A stretch of DNA of 64,000 nucleotides from Nymphaea colorata (Eukaryota > Streptophyta > Magnoliopsida > Nymphaeales > Nymphaeaceae). Of the stretch, positions 35,196 to 46,692 are shown in pieces; within the stretch, counting starts at the first letter, position 1, and each line of letters opens with the position of its first letter. The DNA is taken from the NCBI RefSeq assembly GCF_008831285.2, contig NC_045144.1:4826268-4890267 (forward strand). The letters are read 5' to 3'. The notes under the pieces were generated by a model, which had not been told where the DNA came from, ran no database searches, and worked only from the letters and a program-made list of their open reading frames with translations. The position numbers were made by a program, and so were the translations under genes.

Positions 35196-35668
35196 TGACG
35201 GACTGTCGAATTCAATCTATTTTAGTATTCTTCTGTTGCCAAATCTTTGCATGCAACGCCATTGATATTTGAATAATTGACTGATTACCTACCAACCATT
35301 GACCAACTTATCACAGTAAAGATTACTTTGGATATTTAAGCCATCACCATGAATACAAAGCTCTTTCTTTGCCATTGCCAAAAAAAAAAGGATTTTGGAG
35401 TTTTGCAGAATTGATAAGGACCATAGACATTATTTCCCCGTGAAACTTCACAAGAACATCCATTGAGGAAGCCTTTTTACCAAAATCATGAGAGCCTAAA
35501 AATATTCTTCATTCTTCTTCTTTTTCCCCTCTGTAGAAGAGTCAACTGCTGTCCTCCACCATCCCCATGCTGAATTTTCTCATCTTTCCGTTGTCTTCTC
35601 TTGCTGGGACCTTTTTCTCTTAGTTTATTCATCGTATTCAACCAAATCCAGAAAAATCACAGAGCAAA

Positions 35669-35854
35669 ATGAAGATCAAAGCTACTGAGTTCTTGAAACA
35701 GGTTTGGACCATAACGGGTGAAGTCCTGAAGTCCAAAATTGGTGCAGTGAAGAGCCAAGCAAGTGCTCTTCACACTCTTTGTTACAATGAATTGAAGAAT
35801 CAAAACAAATCGTTAGGTTATCGACTCTGGAGCTTTTGGCTCTCAAATTACTGA
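35669..35854 (+). CDS. Orphan exon resembling the N-terminus of a plant DUF761-type protein (probable gene fragment)
   Basis: The ATG at 35669 opens MKIKATEFLKQVWTITGEVL, followed by KSKIGAVKSQASALHT, and stops after 61 residues. The pattern MKxKAxxFLKQ...VxKxKxxAVKxxxxA is the signature start of a family of small plant proteins ending in a DUF761 domain; their function is poorly known. After residue 40 the similarity fades, where family members continue KTRLxxFxLLRNKK. No DUF761 C-terminus follows, because the downstream DNA is copia relic. A pyrimidine-rich leader-like sequence precedes the ATG. The likely interpretation is a gene fragment truncated by retroelement activity. Family assignment is from memory of the motif, not a search. 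Confidence 0.4.
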   Translation: MKIKATEFLKQVWTITGEVLKSKIGAVKSQASALHTLCYNELKNQNKSLGYRLWSFWLSNY

Positions 35855-36333
35855 TGACCAGCTGATATCAAGTGAATGTATACAAGTGCAGAAAAAGAAT
35901 TGAGATTACTAATAATAGGTGGTGCAATAAGACTTAATTACACAATAATAAGTTGGATTCTGGAGATTAAGAGAGTTGAGAGGTTTCCAATGAAAAGCTT
36001 GTTCATTAGAAAATATTATTTAATTGTTGTCTACATAATTGCAATTAATGTATCATTCCTGCTGACGAAAAGTAATTATTTCTCTTCATCGTTATTCTAC
36101 CCTTCTTCTTCATCGGCTTGTTCTATTTTTTTGAATTCCTAAGCTTTTAGAACTTGCATCTGCCTTTGACGTTGCATTGCAGCATTTGGGATCTGCTCTT
36201 TTCAACATTTTGGTATCAGCACATGATAATCTTCTCGCTGGTCATTTTTTTCTCATGTCATGGTTATCTTTGGGCGCTCGACAAGACAGTGCATCATCAA
36301 GATCAGGTTCAGGTGCTTCATCTGGGATCAAAG

Positions 36334-36765
36334 TTCGTGAATCAATATCATCTACATCACAGCAGTAACTCAGATGCGATTCTTGTTTCAAAACCACTTA
36401 CTGAAGAAAATGATGCGACTTGGAGCAGATCAAAGATGATGGCCTTAATTACTAATAATAAATAATAACTCTTGAAGGAGAAAACTCAAGTTTCAACGTC
36501 TTCTAATTAGATAATGGGGCCTCAAATCATATTTGTTCTTCGTTAAGCCTGCTGACTAATGCTACTAAACTGAAATCAAAATTCTCAATAGGCTCTCTTG
36601 CAAAATCCTCTCATGTAGATGACGTTGTTCTTTCACCGCTCATCATCATGAAGAATGTATGCTTTGCTCATAATTTCAGGTACAACGTCATATCTATTAC
36701 CGAGTTAACTAAGTTGAATAGGTGTATTATGTCATTCATGCATCGCAGGACCCCATCTCCACAAC
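36334..36765 (+). mobile_element. Copia relic: gag start and protease fragment
   Basis: Plus-strand frames give FVNQYHLHHSSNSDAILVSK and PLTEENDATWSRSKMMALIT (start of copia Gag with its conserved WSR), then from 36510 DNGASNHICSSLSLLTNATK and, further on, NFRYNVISITELTKLNRCIM (protease and gag-pre-integrase border). The central and C-terminal gag are missing, so the relic carries a large internal deletion. No LTRs were recognised. Confidence 0.7.
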
Positions 36766-37435
36766 GACAATCAGAGTGGATGATGAGAGATGCGGATTCA
36801 ACATCTTCTGACTCTTATTAATGATTTGCCTGTCAAATGTGACTCAAATGTTGGAGTGTTGAACCATGTTCGTGAAGTCTGTCAAATAGCTAAACAGACT
36901 TGATTGGGTGCAAGTAAGTAGCCAAGAACACAAAAGACTGCAAAAAACAAAGGAAAAGAAGTAGAAACCATAAAACATGGAAAACGCGAAAGAAGAGCAA
37001 GAGCTAGTCTGCGGCTGTGTGCGTGTGTTGTGGCCCTTGTTTAAGCATCTCTCTCTAGTTTCTATCTTTGTCACGTTGAAGACGTCAGTCTTAGGCTGAA
37101 CTTTTAGTTGGAGACATTGATCAGTAAAGATTAATGAAAGTTTCATGTGTTCGTTTTAAATTAAGCTTCAAAAGCAGCAGTTTTTGTAACTAAAAATCTG
37201 TTTGGTGCTGAAGCATGCACAAACCTCTCGGAAGGGGAAAAGAACTAAGGAAAGAATATTGGACTGTAAATTACATTTTTCCTATTTTTGCTGGGATTTT
37301 GTTTATGACATTGTACAGGAAAAGGTGTATGTACTCACGAAAATGTCATTAGTAACTAAAATAGTGGAAGTTCATTTGCCATTTCAAGTCTGTTGAACGG
37401 TTAAAGTGTAAATAGAGAGGTGTGGGGAGGTTCCT

Positions 37436-37500
37436 AAGGGAGTTGGCACAATGATCGGTGTAACGGTAGACAGGCGGCCAGTCTTTTTCGATCCGGAGGA
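37436..37500 (+). mobile_element. Candidate tRNA-derived SINE head
   Basis: GTTGGCACAATGATCGG resembles a pol III A box. About 40 bp on, TTTTCGATCCGG resembles a B box (GGTTCGANTCC) with two mismatches. A related A-box-like start occurs near 47110 (GGGGTTGGTGCAATGACTTGG). No A-rich tail or target duplication was found, so this is weak. Confidence 0.3.
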
Positions 37501-38330
37501 GCTTCCCCATTCTCTTCTCCTTCTCTAACTCTCTTCTCGAAATGTGAATGCCCAGAGCAAGCGGCCAGTCTTCATTTCAAATCCTCATAGCATTAAAAAG
37601 GGGACTACCTGACATGCAAGCTGAACCATGACTGAAGACATTACCTTGAAGCACTAAAAGCAAGGCCATGTACCTTAGAGGGGTTGAATATTTTAAACCC
37701 TGCTCACCAAAAATAAAGATAAAAAGAGTAGTGTGGGGTGGGGGAGACCTGAAGAGGCCGAAGCCCCTCCCCCTTTCCTCTACCCTTATGTTTAGGGCTG
37801 CTTTGGAATATGACTGAATTTACAGTTACTCTATTCAACTCAGTAATAGTGTCTACCATCGTTTATAGTCCATAAAAATAGCGCCCATAGAAATTGGTTT
37901 TGCAACTTAATCTAAATAACGTTCAACCTGTTTAATGCTGGAGCTTGGCCTCTAGATCGAGTCAAGTTGAGCTCGAATTTGCTAACTCGAACTCCAATTG
38001 AGTTCAAATAGAGTCTTTTGAGGCTCAAGCCGAGCTCACGCATGCTGGCGAAACTCGGCTCATGAACACACATACTTCTAAAGACCGTGCTTAAAATAGC
38101 AAAATCTTAAAGTGGAAATGTTAGGCTTGGATCTGTCAGCCACAATTATGTAAGAACAAATCCTATCTGTGGGTTAATTTGGCTTGCAAATAATGGGTTT
38201 GCAGGCAAAGTCTTGTTTCCCCCTGCTTTGATGCGATACATTTCTCGTTAACAAGAGAAGGCTTAATTCTACAGCTTCAAATTAACCTTGTTGGTTTGAG
38301 CATCAAGCTAAAAGATTATTCCAAAAGAGA

Positions 38331-39050
38331 ATTTAGCTCAAGCACACCTGTCTTATATTAATCCTGTTTTTAGATCAAGAAGACCAAACCCAACTTGAAC
38401 ACTTTCGTTAATTTGATGTGTTTACCAGCCCTAACCAAAATGATTCCTGACTCACCACTGCAAGTTTTAAGAAATGATGATCAACCAAATTCGGATTCAG
38501 ATGTACATAAATATTAGATCGGATTTGGATTCAGATCAGATTTAATTTTAAATAAATGTTATACATTCAATGCTCTTGCATTTTGAAGTTGGCCAGATTC
38601 GATCAAAAATTCGGGTTCAGATTTGGATGTGAATGTAAAAGTTGGACTCTGACGGATTGTCAAATCAGATTTTGGATTCACATTTGTATGTGGCTCTTCT
38701 TTGTTTATATTTGAATATATAATTATCTGAAAAAAACAGATACAATTAAGAGCATATCTGATCGATTTGAATCGGATCCACTAACAACCCTAATCGAACC
38801 CCACTCTGATCCGACCTTTAATGCATTTAGCTGTGCTAGATCCAATTGGCTTGCAATCCTAGCCAGTATAAAAGTATTCCTGCTTTCAGCGGCAGGCCCG
38901 GTCCAACCCATTTTCCATGTGCCAGTTGAATGAAAGTTTTAAGAAGCCAAAATAAGAATTGGGACAGTGGCATGACCTGTTGGTCATTAAAGATGTCCCA
39001 AATTTGAAGGTCATCTTTCCACAGCATACTTTTCTGAATGCCTTTAGGGC
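38331..39050. repeat. Dispersed repeat, right copy
   Basis: This is the paralogue of 34271-35195, about 4 kb away in the same orientation. On the minus strand its right end reads WKDDLQIWDIFNDQQVMPL without a stop, which suggests that the family derives from a coding element. Confidence 0.8.
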
Positions 39051-39332
39051 GCCATTTGCAGCAGCCACTAAGCATGCCCAAGACAGACAGCATCCTGAGG
39101 AGTTCACACTGTCCCATGTGTCTTCTTCTTTGGGTGCATTTCAAAAGAGTCCAGTGTCCTTCATTATACATTGTTTTTTGATTATATATATACATATGAT
39201 CATATGTATCTGTTTTTTTTTTTTTTTTAATAGTTCTGGTAAAGTTTCTTGAAGGACAATTGCCTCATAGTTAAAGGAGTCTTCAAGCGTCTACTCTTCC
39301 CTTAGTTCATGTAATACATGGATTCACAAAAG

Positions 39333-39616
39333 CATAGTTGGCAAACTCATGGCTCGGACTTGAACTCGGGTATAGTGATGATCAAGTCACCAGGTCAGCG
39401 AGTTGACTTGTCGACTCAGTGAGTTGATTTGTCAACTCGATCAAGTCTTAAAATAACCTGAATCGAGAGAGTCAGGATGAGTCTGGGCCAAGTCAGGGGT
39501 GAGTATGGTCGATTAAGGGGCGAGTCAGGTCAACCTTGACTCATCGCCAGGTTTTGTAGAGATCCGAGTTGACTCGGGCGATTCCTGAGCCAACTCGTTG
39601 AGTCAGCCAACCATGC
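39333..39616. mobile_element. hAT-type MITE with intact 8-bp TSD
   Basis: The element is 284 bp. The left end is CATAGTTGGCAAACTCA and the right end, reverse-complemented, is CATGGTTGGCTGACTCA. It is flanked by perfect CACAAAAG duplications at 39325-39332 and 39617-39624. The interior is rich in GAGTCAACTCG-type palindromic repeats. An 8-bp duplication and short inverted ends are the hallmarks of hAT-superfamily non-autonomous elements. It encodes nothing. Confidence 0.88.
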
Positions 39617-39817
39617 ACAAAAGGATAGTGTATGGTTCGATCTGTCCTAACATAGCAGAAATATAAAAAATATTGCTTGTATAATTGTCAAAGATGGTTA
39701 GATGTTCGGGCCTGACAGAAAATTACTTTGGTGCCCTTGAAATCCCCTTCCTATGAAGACAAAATGGGATTCTCAGTTTGTCCTCTTAAAGGGTTAATGT
39801 GGTGCGCTGAACATATG

Positions 39818-40005
39818 GATGTCAATGTATCCGATTTGGATCAGATATTTGACCAATCCATTCTGAAAAATCGGGTGTAGAAAAAAAGAAGTTAATATCC
39901 TCATAAGAAATCAGATGGCATTCGGATTTTGGAAATGACATCCAATCGTATTCGGATTTGGATATACATAACTATCGGATCACATTCAGATCAGATTTAA
40001 TTTTG
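39818..40005. repeat. 'ggattcggat' degenerate repeat family copy
   Basis: It is made of variants of ggatttggat/cagatcagattt and begins tccgatttggatcagatatttgacc, abbreviated here as a pattern. The same vocabulary appears at about 5045-5130, 34490-34830, 38470-38700, 47776-48070 and 51040-51240. Confidence 0.65.
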
Positions 40006-41225
40006 AATACTGAGACTTTGGAAACAGATCCAGTTCAGTCATCTGCCGATCCGAGTCTGAATCAGGACTGTTGATGAACACTGCAATGTAGGGCACAGTT
40101 TCTCCCATTGTTTTTTCAAAACAAAAAGCATCAGGGCTGCTCCGGCAGCCTCTTTTTTTTCCAGTATCAAAAAACAAACAAGGAAAAAAAAAAAAGAACA
40201 TGCTGTTTCCTATACCCGCCCATTAAAAGTTTTTTATTGGCTTTTGAAAAAATTTATTCTTTTTTTTACATATATGGGTGAACCCCCATATATGAGAATT
40301 TCTACGTGAGTGTTCCTCCAACCAATTTTTTTTTTTTGCTCCACCACTGGTCCGAAACCTTCTCTGGTAGGCACAAAGTTAAAGATATACAGAGAGAGAG
40401 AGGCAGAGAGAGAGAAAAAATTTGCCATAGATTTTCAAAATAAATCTTCATCCTTTTACAAAATTATGTCAACGCCCTAAACTCTTAGAAATTTTAGGAA
40501 TAATTAACCATTCTCTTTTATAAAATATTTCAAGATTGCGCCCCTTAGTTGAAAATTTCAAAAAGAAGCTTAAATTCTAATGGTTGGAATACTTGTCCAA
40601 GGATGCCCATCAAACACTAGAATGTACTTCCAGGATATCCATTTGCCAAAAACAAACATAATACCATTTTGAGAAATAATTTTGTGTTTCTTATTTCAAT
40701 GAATCCAAAATTAAGATTATAGAATCCACACTTTAGAATCTTAATTCTAGGGCCTTAAGCACTATCTTAGGGCCTATTTGATGCTTCATTATTAAGATAC
40801 TGAAATTCTTTTAGATTTTCTTTTGTGGATTTCTCTAGAACCATATTTCTGTGTTTGATGGAACCTAGAAAGGGATATCTGACATTTAGGCGAATGGAAA
40901 CTTGCAGCTCACAAGCACTAGTAAGAATTGTGCTCAATTCAATAGAGAAAGACGAAAGAAAAAAAAAAAAAAAAAACTGCATAGTGAACAATTTTTTATG
41001 CATTACATTTTAAAGAACAAAAGCATGGCAATGTTTTACTGAGAAGTGACATCAATATAAGGAGAAGAAACTTGTTCAAAGCTTCAAACCACATGGCCAA
41101 TCAAATTATTTGAATTATATGCCCAAATTTTGAGAAGTAATAGGCTCTATACATAAGAAATTCATGTTGCAGTCCACTATTTTCTAGTATGTTTTATGCA
41201 GACTTAAAGTTCAATGACAAACATT

Positions 41226-41392
41226 AGGGGCTACTTGACAATAATAACACTTTGTTATTGCCTTGTGAACCTGTGCTAAAAAATGAGACTGATTCACATA
41301 ACACACAGGTATTTCATGAATGTGCACAACTTTTTTTAGGCAGATTCATGAGATAATAACAATATATTGTTATTGTTAAACAGCTTTTAGTG
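41226..41392. mobile_element. Small MITE with long terminal inverted repeats
   Basis: The left arm (GGGGCTACTTGACAATAATA onwards) and the reverse-complemented right arm (AAAGCTGTTTAACAATAACA onwards) remain alignable for about 65 bp, including shared TTGTTATT, CATGAA/TGTGAA and CTAAAAAA blocks. TTA trinucleotides flank it, which would fit a Tourist/Harbinger-type duplication, although the exact ends are uncertain. Confidence 0.6.
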
Positions 41393-41625
41393 ACACAAGC
41401 CAATGCCCCAAAACCCAAAGAATCAAAAGATGGAAAGAATAAGGAGGAAAGTTTCCAATTAGGCAAACAATAAATACAATTCAATGAAAAAGGAAAAGAA
41501 ATCTCAAAAATCTCTCACCAAGTCCAGCTTAGGCTGCCCACCAATAATCAACCGACCTACCCAAGTTGATTGCTCTCCACAAAGAAATATAGAGTTTCAA
41601 GATACAAAAATCAACTTACAACTAA

Positions 41626-42032
41626 CGCCCTGTTTGGTTGGAGGGAATGGGAGAGATTGAACAATCCCTCCTTTCTTTGGTTGAGTAATTAGAAAGGAGG
41701 AAAAATAAGGAAAAGAGAAAAAGTTTGTTTGGCTGTGATGGGAGGGATTGGGAAGGAAAGGAAAGGAAGGGGAGAGCAAGAGTCTTTTTCTGCTCACAAT
41801 ACCCCTTCCTTTCACCCACTTCTTTTTAAACATTTTGATTGTTAGGGGTATTATTGTAAAGTATTATAAATTCTATTCTTTCATTTTCTTTATGTAGTCC
41901 AAACAAACATGATTTTAGTGTTTCTTTTCCTTTCTATCCAAACAATCACCTTTTTCATTTTCTTTCAATTTCATTCTTTTTCCTTCCCTTTCTCTTCATT
42001 TTCCTTTCCTTTCCCTCCAACCAAACAAGGTG
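41626..42032. mobile_element. Tourist-like (PIF/Harbinger) MITE
   Basis: The 407-bp element has terminal inverted repeats CGCCCTGTTTGGTTGGAGGG (left) and CACCTTGTTTGGTTGGAGGG (right, reverse-complemented), two mismatches in 20. It is flanked by TAA at 41623-41625 and 42033-42035, the TWA target preference of PIF/Harbinger. The interior is purine-rich on the left and pyrimidine-rich on the right, so it can fold back over most of its length. Confidence 0.82.
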
Positions 42033-43029
42033 TAAGGGAAAAAAATAAACAACAACGAAGGGGGAAGCCCCCAAATCCCAAATAAACATGAAAAACCTTC
42101 CCAATCCACCAATAAGCACAATTCAACAGAAAAGAAAAATGAATCTCAAAAAATCTCTCACCAAGGCTATATTAAGGGAGGTCCAGATGAGACCACCAAG
42201 ATCAGCAAACCCATCCAACTTAAAACTGTTCACGCCTCAAAGAAATTAGGGTTTCCAGCTGCAAGATCAACCTGGAACTCCATGGTAGGCTGCGCTTGAG
42301 GTCCTCATATTGAGATGCCCTAGTTTCTTGGAGAAAGTGGCCCTCTTTTTATCACTTAGTCATTTCTTGTGAGTACTAAAAGGAGAGCATAGGTAAGAAT
42401 AAAAAAATTCTCTGTCTTCCTTCTCCCAAATAACATTTCAGAGTTTTAAACGGCTAGGTTTTTCTTGAGTATAATACTTTTAAGCTTAAAGAAAACGAGA
42501 AAATTTTAAAAAGAGTAAAAATGAGGGGAAAATAAAATAAGTGAGAAACTAATAAGTAATAACACAAATATAAAAAAATAAGTAGATTTGCAACAAATAA
42601 AAAATAAAATATAAAAAAAACAAATTGTTTGGCATTAAAAAAGCATGAAAAAATTTTTGGAATTCTTATCCTACATCCAATTCCAAATAGTTGACAAAAG
42701 AAACATGTATTTACTAAAAGATCAGGAATGGATGAAAATTTGAATATGAATTCTGATTCAACCAAGTATTTCTAGATTAGTTGTAGCAGCTCTCCATTCC
42801 CTGGCTCTCAAGTATGTTTGCCGCTACCATGTTATAGCTCGTAGGTATGATTTCTTATAGTTACCCCGAGAGAGTGGTTTCCTTTTTCTTCATGTCCTTT
42901 CCTTTTTGTTCTCATAAGACCCAAGCAGAATGCCCACGTGATCAAAAGAAGACCACCTTTCCGAAGAAGCTATGGCATCTCAATCTAAGGATCTAAAGCA
43001 CAGTCTACCATGGAGTCTAGGTTGATTTT

Positions 43030-43284
43030 TCAGCTTGAAACACTAAGTTCTTTTGATGAAATGCTTCTCCTGCTCACCCAAAAAAGTATCATGTTCCAAT
43101 ATCCATAAGCACTTGAAATTGTTAGGTTCATTGCCTCTCTCCATTGGGGAAACCCAGCAGCTTGAGAATAGGTACTATTGGTGAAAGCATTAGGTTTTAG
43201 AGATCTTACCATAAAATGGGTATGTCTGACAGGTTGAGTAATGTGTTCAGTGGTGGGTGAGAGAAGAAGAAGACAGTAGTTCAT
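43030..43284 (-). pseudogene. Copia reverse-transcriptase N-terminal relic
   Basis: The minus-strand frame contains HFMVRSLKPNAF and then SQAAGFPQWREAMN, which correspond to the TRSK..KPN linker and the P-W-x-x-A-M start of the copia RVT_2 domain. The catalytic core is not present. No neighbouring LTRs were seen. Confidence 0.5.
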
Positions 43285-44357
43285 CTGTTATCTGTCTTCT
43301 TTTTGTGAAGCCTGTGAGCTTTTTGAGTTCAAGGACATCTGATAAATCCCAGGCATCACAAGTTCAGAAGAGATTTATGGTCTCTTCCCAAGAAAGCTTT
43401 TGGACTTCCAATATGGACATTTATGACACCACCTAAATTACTGTTCATCAATTCTTGATCTGTATCAAAAGTTTGGAAAACATTGAGTATTGTTTTCCAC
43501 AAATTCAATCTTATAATCCCACTCAAAATGTTGAAATTTAAAAGACCTAAGAGATATGAAAAAAGAACCAGATCTACATGTCAGTCAATGTACGAAGGTT
43601 TTAAAACGTAGTAGTCGTGTCTTGGTGTAAACCAAGTCTGCACATCATATATTCATTTTCCTTATTCTTATATTTTCATACATTCATATGGTTTGGCTTA
43701 TGAAAAATGACTTAAAATATTGAGAGATACTCATAAAAGCATATTCAGCCAGAGAGAGAGAGAGAAATCAAAGTCGAGATGAGATTGATAGTTACTTGGG
43801 TTCAATTTCCAACAAACTGAAGCTCTGGTATTCAGTGTCAGGTCACATATCCAACATCAATCTGATCAGTGGCAGCTTCAGTACCCTTCAGCAAGTCCTG
43901 TACCTCTTGGGAAATACTATCAAAGTGGCACCATTCATCTCTTTAGTGAACAGTTGACATATCTAAATTAATGAACCAAAATAATGCTACACCAGGATTC
44001 TCTGTAGCAGTTACATTTTTCTAGAAAAATGGGGCGAAAATCTTTTCAGTTGTCTACAACTTTTGGTGCCCGTCTCAGTAACCTGGGAAAGCCAAAAGCT
44101 ATATATATATATATATACAGACCACTTGATCAGGGATAAAAATCAAACTTTTTAAAGTAATGTTAAAAAGTGTTTTAAACAAAATATGAACCTTCTAATG
44201 TATTTATAAATACTAATGAAATATAAATCATGTTTTAGTACAAGTCATTTTTTTTAAAAAATTGATCTTTATACTACCAAAGTAAAGTTTTGATGTTACA
44301 AGAGCCGTTCATTGTTTTACTATTAACAAACATTATTTAAGTAAGAAAACAACTAAC

Positions 44358-44408
44358 ATATGTTTCTCATCAATTCACTCTAATATATGTTTCTCATCAA
44401 TTCACTCT
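44358..44408. repeat. 27-bp tandem duplication
   Basis: The block atatgtttctcatcaattca occurs twice with period 27. Confidence 0.85.
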
Positions 44409-45071
44409 TAAGATTATGTATATATAAGGTTAAATTTTTTTAAAAATATTTTAATAATTAATTTCAATAGGTCTTGTTTTCAAGCCATTGGGTGTGCATC
44501 TAAAGTATATGGATGGATGGTTAAGAGAAAAACAAAAAAAATAAGGTGTAAACTAATATTAAATGACTAAAATGTCTGTCTTCTTTTCCATTTTATTTTT
44601 ATCTTAACCGTCCATAAGATACAGATCTGGGTGACTTTAAAAAGCTAGTCACCATTATATATATATATATAGAGAGAGAGAGAAAATATTGATTTATGTT
44701 TTATCCATATATGGGCCTCTACGACTTGTATCGACTGAGAAAGAAGCCTTGTGTTCCTATAATGCATTTGGTGACATATTATGGTGCTTTTCTTTTTCGT
44801 TTTATGGGGAAACTGTTGTTAGCGGTGACTTTTTGTTGCGCTCTGAAACCCCCAATGCCTTTTTCTAGCTCCCATATGCATTAGACATGTGTAGACTTGA
44901 ACAAATTATGTGTGTCCATGAGCAATTAGCTGCCTACTTGGTGCCTCATGTCTCTTAGAGCATACACTTCTCCAATAGTGTTAGTTTGAAATCTTTGTGC
45001 TCTCATCATGATGATGACTAAATCGCTGCTGCACGATAGTGCCACATCAGTCTCTTAAAATTAAAATATAT

Positions 45072-45074
<3 letters not shown>

Positions 45075-45121
<47 letters not shown>
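45075..45121. repeat. (TA)n microsatellite
   Basis: About 23 uninterrupted AT units. Just downstream, 45135-45228 is a 46-bp-period direct duplication starting gtatttttaaacgagt. Confidence 0.95.
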
Positions 45122-45123
<2 letters not shown>

Positions 45124-46647
45124 ACTAGATATGAGTATTTTTAAACGAGTTCCTTTGTAGCTAATTTTTCTTGCTCACAAGTATTTTTAAACGAGTGCCC
45201 TTCCACCAGCCAATTTTTCTTTCTCACAATTAGCATGGACCGAATGGAAGCAAAATGGTTGCTTAAGAGAAATATTTAAATGTAAGTTTAAAAGATATCA
45301 TCGTTAATGTAATCAGATTTGGTCTTTGCTTACCAACTGCTAAAAAACCAGTGGCTAAAGGTTGGCTCAAGGTTCGACAAACCTGAGCACGAGCTAGCCC
45401 GAAGGTCTTGCAGGCACTGCAAGCTTGACTCATTTAGTTATCAACGACACACAAATAATTCTTGAGAGAGCCATTGGTGTCACATGGCCACGAACCAAAA
45501 GTTTGTGTGCTCAATATATATATGAAGAGAGAGAGATAAGAAATGTGGAGAAAAGAGTTTCAACTATATATATCGAGCTGAGTTCAGCTTTTAAGTACCG
45601 GTCTCGAGTCAGTCTCGCTTGATAAGTTTTTTTTTTTTTATTGGACCAACCTAATTGTCAAATAGCCAGCCCAAGTCCGACTCAAAGCCAGGTAGCCAAC
45701 TACTTGGTCAGTTGCCCACCAGTGGCTAGACCTGGCTATCGGGCCATCCCGGCCCGATAAGAGTCGTGTCTGAGCCGGCTAAAACCTGAGCTTGAGCCTG
45801 ACCCGGTTATAATAAAAAAATGATCTTTTAAATATAAAATATAATTTTAATAAAATAAAAATAATTTTTTGTTATCAATCCAAATCGAGCCTCCTCCATG
45901 GGGCCAACCCAGGCCGGTTTTTCTAAGCTTGGGCCGGGTATTGGGTATGGGGCCCTGTGCCCAGGTGGCTCATGATATGATATGGTGAAAGTAGTAGAAT
46001 TGAGGCCGTTTTGAGGATTGAAAGCAAAAGTTATAGATGAACCCATTTGACCAAATAAGCTCCATCGGTATTCAACATATTCTGTCTATTTAATTTGGAA
46101 AGGCTGTTGAGTACGTTATTTATTTGCCCTTTCGTAGTCATGATGGAATTGGCAGGCCCCTACCAATAATCATGCCCAGTTTGACCAAAAAGTCTTTACA
46201 TATACTCTTTCTCACTTAGCCCCACTAAAATTTTTTATACTTTTCATTTCATGTGTAAGTTTTTCCAATAATCAATCTTGCAACTGTAAAATTTTCAAAA
46301 AATAATAATTATATCTGTTTTTTTGGGGGTGAAGTTTCAAATCTGTCTGATGGGTAAAATTAAAAGTATATCACTAAAAAAACAGTCCATATAGAGGCAT
46401 TAATGACAGTTTATGGTACCTTTAGCACAAGTTTATAATGCTTTAAGACATGTTTTAAATTTTTAATATATCTTTTCTTTTTCGGTCTATGCTTGACTTA
46501 ACTTATAAGAAACTATTTCAACTGATGTTGGCAGACAAAGAGAGAAAAAGAAAATGGAGTATATTCATCATTTATTATTAATTCACAAATGTTCTCCTTT
46601 TTCAACTACCAATATGAAAAAAAATAAGCAATCATGCCTAATTGTCC

Positions 46648-46692
46648 AGCACCTCTCTCTCTCTCTCTCTCTCCTATATATATATATATATG
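46648..46692. repeat. (CT)n-(AT)n compound microsatellite
   Basis: About ten CT units pass into nine AT units. This has the same compound polarity as 5939-6050. Confidence 0.9.

Noticed and set aside
36154-36333. Extension of the copia gag frame to an ATG at 36154
   Set aside because: Only the part after about 36334 resembles Gag; the upstream residues look like ordinary leader sequence.
44696-44884. 62-codon plus-strand frame
   Set aside because: It starts just after a (TA)n(GA)n microsatellite and shows no domain. It was kept out as unsupported.
45730-45965. GGCCCG-rich foldback as a defined MITE
   Set aside because: The ends resemble plant MITE termini (AGACCTGG...CCCAGGT), but the flanking 8-mers do not match, so boundaries cannot be supported.
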